This document shows, one piece after another, positions 54,408 to 62,627 of a DNA stretch of 64,000 nt. Position 1 is the first letter of the stretch, and every line of letters starts with the position of its first letter. The notes beneath the pieces are model-generated. The model saw only the letters and a list, made by a program, of their open reading frames with translations. It did no database searches and had not been told where the DNA came from. The position numbers and the translations under genes are program-made. The stretch lies in NCBI GenBank assembly GCA_021531385.1, contig JAFBIR010000002.1:62001-126000 (forward strand), read 5' to 3'. The DNA is from Parabacteroides distasonis (GTDB lineage: Bacteria > Bacteroidota > Bacteroidia > Bacteroidales > Tannerellaceae).

Positions 54408-54478
54408 TTGTTCTACTCGGATTCGAACCAAGACAAACAGGACCAGAATCTGTTGTGCTACCATTACACCATAGAACA
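54408..54478 (-). tRNA. tRNA-Gln (anticodon CUG), promoter-proximal copy
   Basis: Identical in sequence to the copy at 54306-54376, with anticodon CTG at 54444-54446. The pair shares the promoter at 54512-54542 and the terminator at 54263-54302. The 31-bp spacer between them is AT-rich. Confidence 0.93.
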
Positions 54479-54511
54479 ATATTTCGTCTCCAACTCTCTT
54501 GTTAGACGCTG

Positions 54512-54542
54512 CAAAGGTAACTACTTTTTCATAAACTGCAAA
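54512..54542 (-). promoter_or_regulatory. Promoter of the tRNA-Gln pair
   Basis: On the minus strand TTTG (54542-54539), 19 bp, then TACCTTTG (54519-54512): a full match to the Bacteroidetes consensus, 34 bp before the first tRNA. I see nothing further in 54543-54650. Confidence 0.8.
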
Positions 54543-54656
54543 TTTTCCCCCTATTTTTTTCGATCAACGAACAAAAAAGGAAATTGTCTGTTGTAATGAT
54601 ACACATTTACATCTAATATTATCCGTACACAGAGGTAGCCGAAAGGAAATAAGAAC

Positions 54657-54664
54657 TATCTTTG
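54657..54664 (+). promoter_or_regulatory. -7 promoter element for rsfS-ftsH
   Basis: TATCTTTG matches TAnnTTTG, 52 bp before rsfS. Confidence 0.6.
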
Positions 54665-54716
54665 CAAATTCAAAATAGCAATGTATTAGATTAAGCAGAA
54701 AAGTTAAATCAGAATA

Positions 54717-55076
54717 ATGGATCAAACAAAAGCATTAGTGCAGGCCATTGTAGAGGGCATGCAAGAGAAAAAAGGTAAAAACATCGTCACAGTAGATTTA
54801 AGCCAGACCATAGGCGCTATTTGCCAATACATGGTCATTTGCGAGGGGAATACACCGACGCAGGTAGCGGCTCTTTCTGATTCCGTTTGGGACTTCGCCC
54901 GCCGCAATGCCAACGAGAAACCGCTCTCGATCGACGGCCATCAAGGATCACAATGGATTGGCATGGACTATGGAACAGTATTGGTTCATATCTTCTTGCC
55001 TGAGCGACGTGCCTTTTACAATCTTGAGAATCTCTGGGCAGACGCCCAAGTAACTTCAATCCCTGACATCGCCTGA
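54717..55076 (+). CDS. rsfS: Ribosome silencing factor RsfS
   Basis: RsfS binds ribosomal protein L14 and keeps the 50S subunit from joining 30S when nutrients are short. The 119-residue length and the family pattern (TQVAALSDSVWDFAR, GHQGSQWIGMDYGTVLVHIF and RAFYNLENLWADA) are standard. It heads a rightward run with ftsH 16 bp downstream and cdsA after that, a typical Bacteroidales order. Confidence 0.93.
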   Translation: MDQTKALVQAIVEGMQEKKGKNIVTVDLSQTIGAICQYMVICEGNTPTQVAALSDSVWDFARRNANEKPLSIDGHQGSQWIGMDYGTVLVHIFLPERRAFYNLENLWADAQVTSIPDIA

Positions 55077-55092
55077 GTAGTACACATGACGT

Positions 55093-57123
55093 ATGGAAAA
55101 TAAGAATAATCCTTTTAGTCCCCCTTCTAAAAACGGCAAGCAAAAGATGTTTCGTTTCAATTTCTATTGGATGTATGGACTCATCTTCCTGCTACTCATT
55201 GCGCTTTACATGAGCAATGAGTCCGTTGGCTCCAAAGAGTTAGGATGGACAGAGTTTCAGAAATTGGCCGCAGAGAACACCTTTGATCAGATGACGGTCT
55301 TCAACAAACGCAATGTCGTGGAGGCCACTGTGCGTAGCAACAAAATTGAGCAGGTATTCGGTTCCGGCTATGACTACCAAAAAATGGGGAATAGTCCGAA
55401 GATTTATGTAACTATTCCCTCTGCGGATAAATTCTCCGATTTTTATGACAAAGTAGTGAGCACCAACCAAATCAGTACAAAAGTGAGATTTGAGGAGGGT
55501 GATGATACCATTTGGAGTTTCATTGTCTCCTTTGGTCCCATGATTCTGTTGATTTTGGTTTGGATATTCTTGATGAGACGTATGTCTGGTGGTGCAGGTG
55601 CTGGCCCCGGCGGTGTGTTCAGTGTTGGACGCGCCAAAGCTCAGCTCTTTGATAAAGAATCGGATCGCAAAGTAACCTTCAAGGATGTCGCAGGTTTAGC
55701 AGAGGCCAAGCAGGAGGTAGAGGAGATTGTTTCCTTCTTAAAGAATCCTGGGAAGTACACAGAATTAGGTGGGAAAATTCCTAAGGGAGCCTTGTTAGTA
55801 GGCCCTCCAGGTACGGGTAAGACGCTATTAGCAAAGGCTGTGGCAGGAGAAGCGGATGTACCGTTCTTCTCTTTATCTGGATCTGACTTCGTGGAGATGT
55901 TTGTCGGTGTCGGCGCTTCACGTGTACGCGACCTGTTCCGTCAAGCCAAGGAGAAAGCCCCATGCATTGTCTTTATCGATGAGATAGATGCCGTAGGACG
56001 TGCTCGTGGCAAGAATGCGAATATGGCCAGCAATGACGAGCGAGAGAATACGCTCAACCAGTTGCTGACGGAAATGGATGGTTTTGGCTCCAACAGTGGT
56101 GTCATCATCTTAGCCGCCACTAACCGAGCGGACATTCTGGACAAGGCATTGCTACGTGCCGGTCGTTTCGATCGACAGATCCATGTGGAACTGCCTGACC
56201 TGAACGAGCGCAAGGAGATTTTCGGCGTACACTTACGCCCCATCAAGATTGATGAGAGTGTGGATGCAGACTTCTTAGCTCGCCAAACCCCAGGATTCTC
56301 AGGAGCGGACATCGCCAACGTCTGCAATGAGGCAGCGCTGATCGCCGCTCGTAAGGGCAAGAGCTTTGTGCAAAAGGAGGACTTCATGAACGCTGTCGAT
56401 CGTATCGTAGGCGGATTAGAGAAGCGCTCCTGTATCATGACAGAGGAAGAGCGCAAGAGCATCGCCACACACGAGGCAGGCCACGCCACGTTGAGCTGGT
56501 TGTTGGAACATGCCAACCCATTAGTCAAGGTAACCATCGTGCCCCGCGGCAAAGCGTTAGGCGCAGCCTGGTACCTACCTGAAGAGCGACAAATTACCAC
56601 CAAAGAGCAATTACAGGATGAGATGTGCGCCACCTTGGGTGGACGTGCAGCAGAAGAGTTGTTTCTCGGCAAGATTTCAACGGGTGCTGCTAATGACTTA
56701 GAACGTGTCACTAAGCAAGCCTACGCCATGGTGGTCTATTTCGGCATGAGCCAACGTCTTCCCAACCTGAACTATTATGACTCGACCGGACAAGATTGGG
56801 GCTTTACTAAACCCTATAGCGAAGAGACGGCCAAGTTGATTGACAACGAAGTGCAACAAATCATTGATGGACAATATGACCGAGCCAAAGAGATTCTCTC
56901 AAAACATGCGGAGGGACATCATCAACTGGCCCAAGTCTTATTGGAACGTGAGGTGATCTATTCGGAAGATGTTGAGCATATCTTCGGCAAACGCAAATGG
57001 CTCTCTCGCTCACAAGAGATCTTGCAGTTGCAAGAGAAAGCCAATGAAAAGGCTGAAGAGGAGCAGGCGAAAGCCGAAGACAATAACGACAAACAACCTA
57101 CGGCTTCCACAGCGGAGGACTGA
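55093..57123 (+). CDS. ftsH: ATP-dependent zinc metalloprotease FtsH
   Basis: FtsH is a membrane-anchored AAA+ protease that degrades misfolded membrane proteins and regulators. In 676 residues: two membrane helices (25-41, 142-161) flanking a periplasmic domain, Walker A GPPGTGKT (237-244), Walker [11 protein letters not shown] (291-300), and the zinc site HEAGH with His460, Glu461 and His464. The C-terminal tail (about 640-676) is Glu/Lys/Ala-rich and low in complexity. All active-site residues are intact. Confidence 0.97.
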   Translation: MENKNNPFSPPSKNGKQKMFRFNFYWMYGLIFLLLIALYMSNESVGSKELGWTEFQKLAAENTFDQMTVFNKRNVVEATVRSNKIEQVFGSGYDYQKMGNSPKIYVTIPSADKFSDFYDKVVSTNQISTKVRFEEGDDTIWSFIVSFGPMILLILVWIFLMRRMSGGAGAGPGGVFSVGRAKAQLFDKESDRKVTFKDVAGLAEAKQEVEEIVSFLKNPGKYTELGGKIPKGALLVGPPGTGKTLLAKAVAGEADVPFFSLSGSDFVEMFVGVGASRVRDLFRQAKEKAPCIVFIDEIDAVGRARGKNANMASNDERENTLNQLLTEMDGFGSNSGVIILAATNRADILDKALLRAGRFDRQIHVELPDLNERKEIFGVHLRPIKIDESVDADFLARQTPGFSGADIANVCNEAALIAARKGKSFVQKEDFMNAVDRIVGGLEKRSCIMTEEERKSIATHEAGHATLSWLLEHANPLVKVTIVPRGKALGAAWYLPEERQITTKEQLQDEMCATLGGRAAEELFLGKISTGAANDLERVTKQAYAMVVYFGMSQRLPNLNYYDSTGQDWGFTKPYSEETAKLIDNEVQQIIDGQYDRAKEILSKHAEGHHQLAQVLLEREVIYSEDVEHIFGKRKWLSRSQEILQLQEKANEKAEEEQAKAEDNNDKQPTASTAED

Positions 57124-57150
57124 TTTATACATCCATAAAAACACAAAGCT

Positions 57151-57984
57151 TTGAAAAATTTCATCACAAGAGCACTGACAGGCATCGTCTTCGTGGCGGT
57201 ACTGATCAGTGCCATCTATATTCATTCTTACTATTTCTTAGTGGTATTTGGACTAATCACAGGATTAACCTTATGGGAGTTTTATGGGTTAACACTGCCT
57301 AAAGCTCAAAGTCATTTCAATCGACTATTTTGTACCATAGGAGGCACCTATCTATTCACCGCCACCTTTTGTTACACACATGACTTGACGGGACGTTGGA
57401 TCTTCCTACCCTATCTCTTCTTCTTGCTGGTCACACTGGTTGCCCCGCTTTATGAGAAGCATGGAGATCCCCTCAAACGATGGACAGTTACCCTATTCGG
57501 GCAATTCTATTGCGCTGGTTCCTTCTCGTTGCTCAATCAGTTGACCTCTGTCACTGGTTATCCTGGTGAGATCGTTCACATTCCCTACTTCGCTTTAGCG
57601 CTTTTTGTGCTTATCTGGCTAAATGATACCGGTGCTTATTGCATTGGCTCATTATTGGGCAAACATCGACTGTTTGAGCGCATCTCCCCTAAGAAATCGT
57701 GGGAAGGATTTGGTGGTGGCCTCCTTTTTGCCCTGCTTGCCTCACAGGTATTCGCCTATCTATTGCCGGCTTATAGCGCCATACAATGGCTTGGGCTGGC
57801 TGTCGTGATAGTGGTATTCGGCACATGGGGTGATCTGATCGAGTCGCTACTAAAAAGGCAGTTGGGAATCAAAGACTCCGGCCATCTGCTTCCCGGACAT
57901 GGCGGTATGCTCGATAGGTTCGATAGCGTATTGTTGGCAATCCCTGCTGCCTACATCTACATCGAGCTTTTTATTCAAAATTAA
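57151..57984 (+). CDS. cdsA: Phosphatidate cytidylyltransferase
   Basis: CdsA makes CDP-diacylglycerol, the precursor of all membrane phospholipids. The 277-residue protein has about eight membrane helices and the full C-terminal family signature (SLLKRQLGIKDSG, then LPGHGGMLDRFDS). I use TTG at 57151, because it gives a normal start (KNFITRALTGIVFVAVL) and no ATG lies before the first helix. It follows ftsH by 27 bp. Its end overlaps the convergent porT-like gene by 14 bp. Confidence 0.93.
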   Translation: MKNFITRALTGIVFVAVLISAIYIHSYYFLVVFGLITGLTLWEFYGLTLPKAQSHFNRLFCTIGGTYLFTATFCYTHDLTGRWIFLPYLFFLLVTLVAPLYEKHGDPLKRWTVTLFGQFYCAGSFSLLNQLTSVTGYPGEIVHIPYFALALFVLIWLNDTGAYCIGSLLGKHRLFERISPKKSWEGFGGGLLFALLASQVFAYLLPAYSAIQWLGLAVVIVVFGTWGDLIESLLKRQLGIKDSGHLLPGHGGMLDRFDSVLLAIPAAYIYIELFIQN

Positions 57985-58675
57985 ACGTGAGCACAATCAT
58001 ACGCGAGGTCGCTTTGGAGAGCGCCTGCGTATATTTCAAGGCCGTCTGGTCCACAAGGTCCGGACGATCTTTTTCTATCAGATCGACCAATCCAAAACAG
58101 AACTTCAATTCGGGGCAGAGCTTAAAGAAAGGCAGATAGAGATCGCAACCGATGCCAAACTCCAAACCAAAATCCGTACCCTTTAACAATAAAGGATTAC
58201 CTTTTTTACGACCTATGTCTAAAGAGCCATAGGCACCCGCTAAGATATAGGGACGGTAGTTGTTGAGTCGCAATGCCGTATATTTTATGTCGATCGGGAA
58301 ATTCAAGTAACTTGAACGAACGTTCGTAGTAAACTCCTCTCCTGAAGTTTGCTCGCGGAAAAGAAACTTCTTATCACCAAAATGAATGGTAGGCGTAAAG
58401 CGCAAGTTCAAAAAGGTATTAAGGTAAAGGTCACCGATCACTCCCACACTGAAACCAGGAGAATAAGAGGGAATCTCCGCAAACCACGTCTCTCCATCAG
58501 TGGTCACTCCAGAATGAGTCAAAATAAGATCTTGGGTATGAAGTCCCACATGGAATCCTAAATGAAACCACTTCATGTCAGCATAAGGCTGATTCTTCAC
58601 ACGCTCACGCTGCGCCATCATGTTCCAGCTTGTCAAACCAAAGATACAAGCCAATATAAGTACGAATCGTCTCAA
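57971..58675 (-). CDS. porT: PorT-like outer membrane beta-barrel protein
   Basis: The 234-residue protein has a signal peptide (about 1-21, ending MMAQ) and an eight-strand-type barrel pattern with a C-terminal LTFNFE. Length and segments such as HLGFHVGLHTQDL and LNFPIDIKYTALR resemble PorT, needed for type IX secretion in Porphyromonas gingivalis. No other T9SS core genes are in the window, so the name rests on family resemblance alone. A generic OmpW/PorT-superfamily barrel remains possible. Confidence 0.65.
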   Translation of the reverse strand: MRRFVLILACIFGLTSWNMMAQRERVKNQPYADMKWFHLGFHVGLHTQDLILTHSGVTTDGETWFAEIPSYSPGFSVGVIGDLYLNTFLNLRFTPTIHFGDKKFLFREQTSGEEFTTNVRSSYLNFPIDIKYTALRLNNYRPYILAGAYGSLDIGRKKGNPLLLKGTDFGLEFGIGCDLYLPFFKLCPELKFCFGLVDLIEKDRPDLVDQTALKYTQALSKATSRMIVLTFNFE

Positions 58676-58783
58676 GTCTGTCTATATTTTGGATAATAAC
58701 GTGGGCAAGGCAAAGTTATTGCCAAAAAGCGGTTTTTTGCATAAAAATAGGGAGCAGATATTTTTTAAATAGAAAGAAAACTC

Positions 58784-58791
58784 TACATTTG
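58784..58791 (+). promoter_or_regulatory. -7 promoter element for the ferredoxin gene
   Basis: TACATTTG matches TAnnTTTG, 44 bp before the start. Confidence 0.65.
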
Positions 58792-58835
58792 CACCAACTA
58801 ACTAATAGAGTTATCAATTTTTAAACAGTAAAAAA

Positions 58836-59006
58836 ATGGCTTACGTAATTAGTGATGATTGTATTGCTTGCGGTACTTGTATTGATGAGTGTCCGGTAGG
58901 AGCAATTTCTGAGGGTGACAAGTATCATATCGACCCTGAGATGTGTGCTGATTGTGGAACTTGCGCTGACGCATGTCCGACAGGCGCTATCCATCCGGCT
59001 GAGTAA
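58836..59006 (+). CDS. 2[4Fe-4S] ferredoxin
   Basis: This 56-residue clostridial-type ferredoxin carries electrons at low potential in the cytoplasm, for example for pyruvate:ferredoxin oxidoreductase or radical SAM enzymes such as BioB. Its two clusters are bound by Cys9, 12, 15 and 47 and by Cys37, 40, 43 and 19, in the classical C-x2-C-x2-C-x3-C-P pattern twice. The second half mirrors the first (IACGTCIDECPVGAI and ADCGTCADACPTGAI). It is single-gene, with a near-consensus promoter and a terminator, and is probably highly expressed. Confidence 0.96.
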   Translation: MAYVISDDCIACGTCIDECPVGAISEGDKYHIDPEMCADCGTCADACPTGAIHPAE

Positions 59007-59055
59007 TTCGCAGCAAACCAAAGGAAAATCACTCAAGAGTGAGACCCTGAGGCAT

Positions 59056-59102
59056 AACGAGCCACCTCCCGCATCGGAGTGTGGCCCGTTGTTTTCATTT
59101 TT
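59056..59102 (+). terminator. Terminator of the ferredoxin gene
   Basis: AACG-A-GCCAC and GTGGC-C-CGTT form the stem, followed by GTTTTCATTTTT, 50 bases past the stop. Confidence 0.75.
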
Positions 59103-59134
59103 GACACTCACAGAAACAAACGATCTTCAAAACA

Positions 59135-60061
59135 ATGGTCAATCGAATTTTAATCCGCATTAAAGTTTTACAGATAGTGTACGCCTATTACCAGAATGGG
59201 AATGGTGACCTGAAATCTGCGGAAAATGACTTACAATTCAGCCTAAAAAAGTCGTACGAATTGTATCTTTCCTTCTTACTTTTACTCATCGAGGTAACTC
59301 ATCTACAAAATCAGATTCTGGAAACGAAGAAAGGGAAATACATTCCTACAGAAGAGGAATTGAACCCTAATATGCGTTTTGTCAATAACCGTATTGTAGC
59401 CCAGCTGGCAGCGGATAAAAGCTTTTGGAAACAGGTTAAGGACAATGGCGTTTCCTGGGACAACGACGAGGATTTCGTGAAACGTATATTGGATCTGATC
59501 CTCAGCTCTGACGTATATGCTGAGTATTTGGAGGCAGAGGAGGACAGCTACGAACGAGACCTGCAATTTTGGGTAAAAGCCTTTAAGCAACTGATTTGTG
59601 ACAATGAAATGATTGAAGAATATTTGGAGGACAAGAGTATCTTCTGGAATGATGATGTTGAGATCATTGAGTCGTTCGTGCTGAAGACCATCAAACGTCT
59701 TAAGGAAACACAACCAGTCACTGCGGCATTACTGCCAATGTTCAAAGATGAAGAGGATCGCACTTTCGCCATCAAGTTATTACGTCAAACTTTCCTTAAA
59801 AAAGAGGAGTATCGTGAGTTGATCGGGCGATATCTGACTAATTGGGATGCAGATCGTGTAGCCAACATTGACATGGTGATCCTGCAAATCGCATTGGCTG
59901 AGATTTTCGCATTTCCGACCATTCATACGAGCATCAGCATGAATGAATACATCGAAATTGCGAAGTATTACAGCTCTCCCAAAAAGGTTCCTTTTATCAA
60001 TGCGACATTAGAATCTATCATTCGCGACGCAAAAAGGGATCACAAGCTATTAAAAGATTAA
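59135..60061 (+). CDS. nusB: Transcription antitermination factor NusB, long Bacteroidetes form
   Basis: NusB joins NusE in antitermination of rRNA operons. At 308 residues it is about twice the E. coli length. The NusB fold is mainly in the C-terminal half (EEDRTFAIKLLRQTF, WDADRVANIDMVILQIALAE, SMNEYIEIAKYYSSPKK). The N-terminal half opens with NRILIRIKVLQIVYAYYQ and is all-helical with many acidic residues. This extended layout is the norm in Bacteroidetes. yajC follows 48 bp downstream. Confidence 0.92.
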   Translation: MVNRILIRIKVLQIVYAYYQNGNGDLKSAENDLQFSLKKSYELYLSFLLLLIEVTHLQNQILETKKGKYIPTEEELNPNMRFVNNRIVAQLAADKSFWKQVKDNGVSWDNDEDFVKRILDLILSSDVYAEYLEAEEDSYERDLQFWVKAFKQLICDNEMIEEYLEDKSIFWNDDVEIIESFVLKTIKRLKETQPVTAALLPMFKDEEDRTFAIKLLRQTFLKKEEYRELIGRYLTNWDADRVANIDMVILQIALAEIFAFPTIHTSISMNEYIEIAKYYSSPKKVPFINATLESIIRDAKRDHKLLKD

Positions 60062-60109
60062 TAAACAAGATTCAGCAATATCAATAATACAAAACGAGAT
60101 TTTTAAAAC

Positions 60110-60427
60110 ATGAACTTACTTAGCATTTTACTGCAAGCTGCAGCCGATGGCAGCCAATGGTCTGGCATTGTAATGATGGTCGTAATTGTAGCGATCTTCT
60201 ATTTCTTCATGATCCGTCCGCAACAGAAAAAGCAAAAAGAGATTCAGAAGGCACGGGAAGCCTTGAAAACAGGTGACAAGATCATTACCGCAGGAGGTAT
60301 CTATGGCAGAATCCGCGAGATTGGGGACATTTATATGATGATTGAAGTGGCGAATGGAGTAACTATTCGTGTAGATAAAACCTCAATCTTCGCTTCTGCA
60401 GAAGATGCCGCACAACAGCAGAAATAA
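60110..60427 (+). CDS. yajC: Preprotein translocase accessory subunit YajC
   Basis: This 105-residue protein has one membrane helix (about 19-36, GIVMMVVIVAIFYFFMIRP) followed by the family motif RPQQKKQKE and a soluble domain with KTGDKIITAGGIYGRI. It associates with SecDF in the inner membrane. The order nusB-yajC-YbbR-coaE is a usual Bacteroidales cluster. Confidence 0.95.
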   Translation: MNLLSILLQAAADGSQWSGIVMMVVIVAIFYFFMIRPQQKKQKEIQKAREALKTGDKIITAGGIYGRIREIGDIYMMIEVANGVTIRVDKTSIFASAEDAAQQQK

Positions 60428-60448
60428 ATGAATAAAAGGCTTTGACGT

Positions 60449-61459
60449 ATGACTCACAGGGAGCATCTATCTCAATCCGTCAAGTCGTTGAACAAACAGA
60501 CTAAGGCTTATTTCCATGGAGATCAATGGAAAGAGGTCTTGGTCTTTTCCTTTTTTGTGCTCCTCGCTTTTGGATTCTGGCTGCTACAGAGTCTGCAGCA
60601 GGAATATGAAATCATATTGACTTTTCCTGTCCAATGCAAAGAGTTACCCGCAGACATCGCTTTTGACAAGGAGATACCTCAACAAGTCATAGCCAAAGTA
60701 AAAGACAAAGGTAGCGTATTACTGAACTATACGCTTGGTCGTGTGTTGCAACCCATAGAGATAAAGCTGGAAACCAAAGGAAAAAAGGGTATTCTCCTTT
60801 TCAGCAAGAAGCAAATTGAGAATGACATCCAAAAACAGCTACTTGCAACAACCTCCCTGATCGAATTTGAACCGCAACATATAGAGGCCTCCTTTAGTCA
60901 ACGAAAGCATAAACCGTTACCTGTCAAGTTTGATGGTGACATTCAATTTATCACAGGCTTTCAATTGGCTGGAGAGATTCAGATTGAACCCAGCGTAGTG
61001 GATGCCTACGCCTCCGCTGCCACACTTGACACCTTGCAGGAGGCATTGACCCAATTCACGGAGGTAAAGAAGGGCAACAAAACCCTGCAACGTACCGTGG
61101 CGTTACGCCCCATTGCCGGTGTCAACCTGGTTCCTACTACGGTGACAGTCACCCTGCCCATTGAGGAATACACAGAGAAGAGTTTAAACATCCCCATTAT
61201 CTGCAAGGGAGTGCCTCTCCATTACAAGGTGCGCCTATTCCCGTCAGAGGTCACTGTGACCTGTAGCGTTCCTCTCTCTCGATTCAAGGCTTTGTCAGAA
61301 TCACAATTTGAGATCACGATCGACTACAACGAGTTGGAACAGAATGCCTCTGGCTCCTGTTACGTACACCTGACCCGTAAGCCAGAATGGGTACATACCC
61401 CTACCCTCCTTCCCACCCAAGTGGAGTTTTTATTAGAGCACAATGAACATTATGATTAA
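60449..61459 (+). CDS. YbbR-like domain protein
   Basis: The 336-residue protein has a single N-terminal membrane helix (about 30-48, VLVFSFFVLLAFGFWLLQ) and periplasmic YbbR-type repeats behind it (about 50-330). In Firmicutes the YbbR protein CdaR regulates the diadenylate cyclase CdaA, but no cyclase gene is adjacent here, so that role should not be assumed. It overlaps coaE by 17 bp, so the two are translationally linked. Confidence 0.8.
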   Translation: MTHREHLSQSVKSLNKQTKAYFHGDQWKEVLVFSFFVLLAFGFWLLQSLQQEYEIILTFPVQCKELPADIAFDKEIPQQVIAKVKDKGSVLLNYTLGRVLQPIEIKLETKGKKGILLFSKKQIENDIQKQLLATTSLIEFEPQHIEASFSQRKHKPLPVKFDGDIQFITGFQLAGEIQIEPSVVDAYASAATLDTLQEALTQFTEVKKGNKTLQRTVALRPIAGVNLVPTTVTVTLPIEEYTEKSLNIPIICKGVPLHYKVRLFPSEVTVTCSVPLSRFKALSESQFEITIDYNELEQNASGSCYVHLTRKPEWVHTPTLLPTQVEFLLEHNEHYD

Positions 61460-62045
61460 AATAGGTATCACGGGAGGAATTGGTAGTGGAAAGTCTGTTG
61501 TAGCCACCCTGTTTCGTCTTTTTGGGGTTCCCGTCTATATCGCTGACGAAGAGAGTAAGCAACTCACTAACCAGTCAGAGACGATCCGCAAACAACTCAT
61601 TGCCCATTATGGAGAGGCCATCTACACCCCAGAAGGCCTGAACAAACCGCTCTTGGCGGCGAAGATCTTTCAAGATCCAGCGCAACTACGCATCGTGAAT
61701 GGCATCATTCACCCCGAGGTAAAGCGACATTTCGAAGCATGGGCCGCAAAGCAGACTACTCCGCTCTGCGCTATCGAGAGCGCCATCCTCTTTGAATCAG
61801 GCTTTGACAAGGTTGTAGATACCAGCCTCATGGTATATGCGCCCAAGGCGTTGCGCATCGAACGCGCCACCGCACGGGATGCGGCTTCCCGAGAGGCTAT
61901 CCAACGACGCATTGAGAGCCAAATGGCCGATGAGGAGAAGCGTAAGTTAGCTGACCATCTGATATACAACGATGATCTGCAACCGCTTATTCCGCAAGTG
62001 ACCGCATTTCTTGCTCGTCTGCTAGACAAAGGCAATACTTTTTAA
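61443..62045 (+). CDS. coaE: Dephospho-CoA kinase
   Basis: CoaE phosphorylates the ribose 3'-OH of dephospho-CoA, the last step of CoA synthesis. The 200-residue protein has the P-loop GITGGIGSGKS near residue 8 and the family AIESAILFESGFDK block. The ATG at 61443 overlaps the YbbR gene. A second ATG at 61452 gives MIKIGITGG, nearer the family norm, and may be the true start. Confidence 0.95.
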   Translation: MNIMIKIGITGGIGSGKSVVATLFRLFGVPVYIADEESKQLTNQSETIRKQLIAHYGEAIYTPEGLNKPLLAAKIFQDPAQLRIVNGIIHPEVKRHFEAWAAKQTTPLCAIESAILFESGFDKVVDTSLMVYAPKALRIERATARDAASREAIQRRIESQMADEEKRKLADHLIYNDDLQPLIPQVTAFLARLLDKGNTF

Positions 62046-62078
62046 GGCTCTAAATCCGCTTTTTCAAACAGTTTGTGT

Positions 62079-62086
62079 TACATTTG
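62079..62086 (+). promoter_or_regulatory. -7 promoter element for the DUF5606 gene
   Basis: TACATTTG matches TAnnTTTG, 58 bp before the chosen start at 62145, and rules out the longer in-frame start at 62073. Confidence 0.6.
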
Positions 62087-62144
62087 CACCATAGATATTA
62101 CACAAACGTATTTTACTAAACATCAAAGAAAGAAGAGAATTGTT

Positions 62145-62573
62145 ATGTTGAAGACGATTTTGTCGATTACAGGGAAGCCGGGTTTGTATAGGCTGGTATC
62201 CCATGCGAAGAATATGCTGATCGTGGAATCACTCGCAGACAAGCGGAGAGTACCTGCTTATGCGAAGGATAAAGTAATCTCACTGGGAGATATTGCCATG
62301 TACACCACCGACACAGAAGTGCCCTTGCATGAGGTACTCACAAACATGAAGAATAAGGAAAATAGCAATCCGACAGCCCTCTCTCCCACCAAGGCTACTA
62401 CAGAGGAGTTACGCAACTATTTAGCTGAAGTATTGCCCAACTACGATCGCGACCGTGTTTATCCGAGCGATATTCGCAAATTGATCTCTTGGTATAATAT
62501 TTTGGTCAAGGCTGGTATCACGGAGTTCACTCCGACAGAGGAGGCTCCCGCAGCAGAACAAAACGAGGAATAA
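62145..62573 (+). CDS. DUF5606 family protein
   Basis: I start at ATG 62145 (MLKTILSITGKPGLYRL). The extension to 62073 spans the promoter. The 142-residue soluble protein belongs to a Bacteroidetes-specific family of unknown function. The N-terminal half is an SH3/beta-barrel-like domain (KTILSITGKPGLYRLVSHAK), and the C-terminal half is helical (TTEELRNYLAEVLPNYDRDRVYPSDIRKLISWYN) with an acidic tail. It is usually found next to core genes such as coaE or peptide deformylase. Confidence 0.82.
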   Translation: MLKTILSITGKPGLYRLVSHAKNMLIVESLADKRRVPAYAKDKVISLGDIAMYTTDTEVPLHEVLTNMKNKENSNPTALSPTKATTEELRNYLAEVLPNYDRDRVYPSDIRKLISWYNILVKAGITEFTPTEEAPAAEQNEE

Positions 62574-62589
62574 TATTGAAATCATTGTA

Positions 62590-62620
62590 GTAGAGACGTA
62601 GCATCATGCTACGTCTCTAC
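62590..62620. repeat. Palindromic intergenic repeat, copy 2
   Basis: GTAGAGACGTAGC-ATCAT-GCTACGTCTCTAC, with 13-bp perfect arms identical to those at 19800-19827. It sits between two convergent genes and is followed by TTTTTATTT, so it can act as a terminator for the DUF5606 gene. Confidence 0.9.
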
Positions 62621-62627
62621 TTTTTAT

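Noticed and set aside
54306-54596. 96-codon frame over the tRNA-Gln pair
   Set aside because: Its repeated peptide is the complement of the two tRNA genes.
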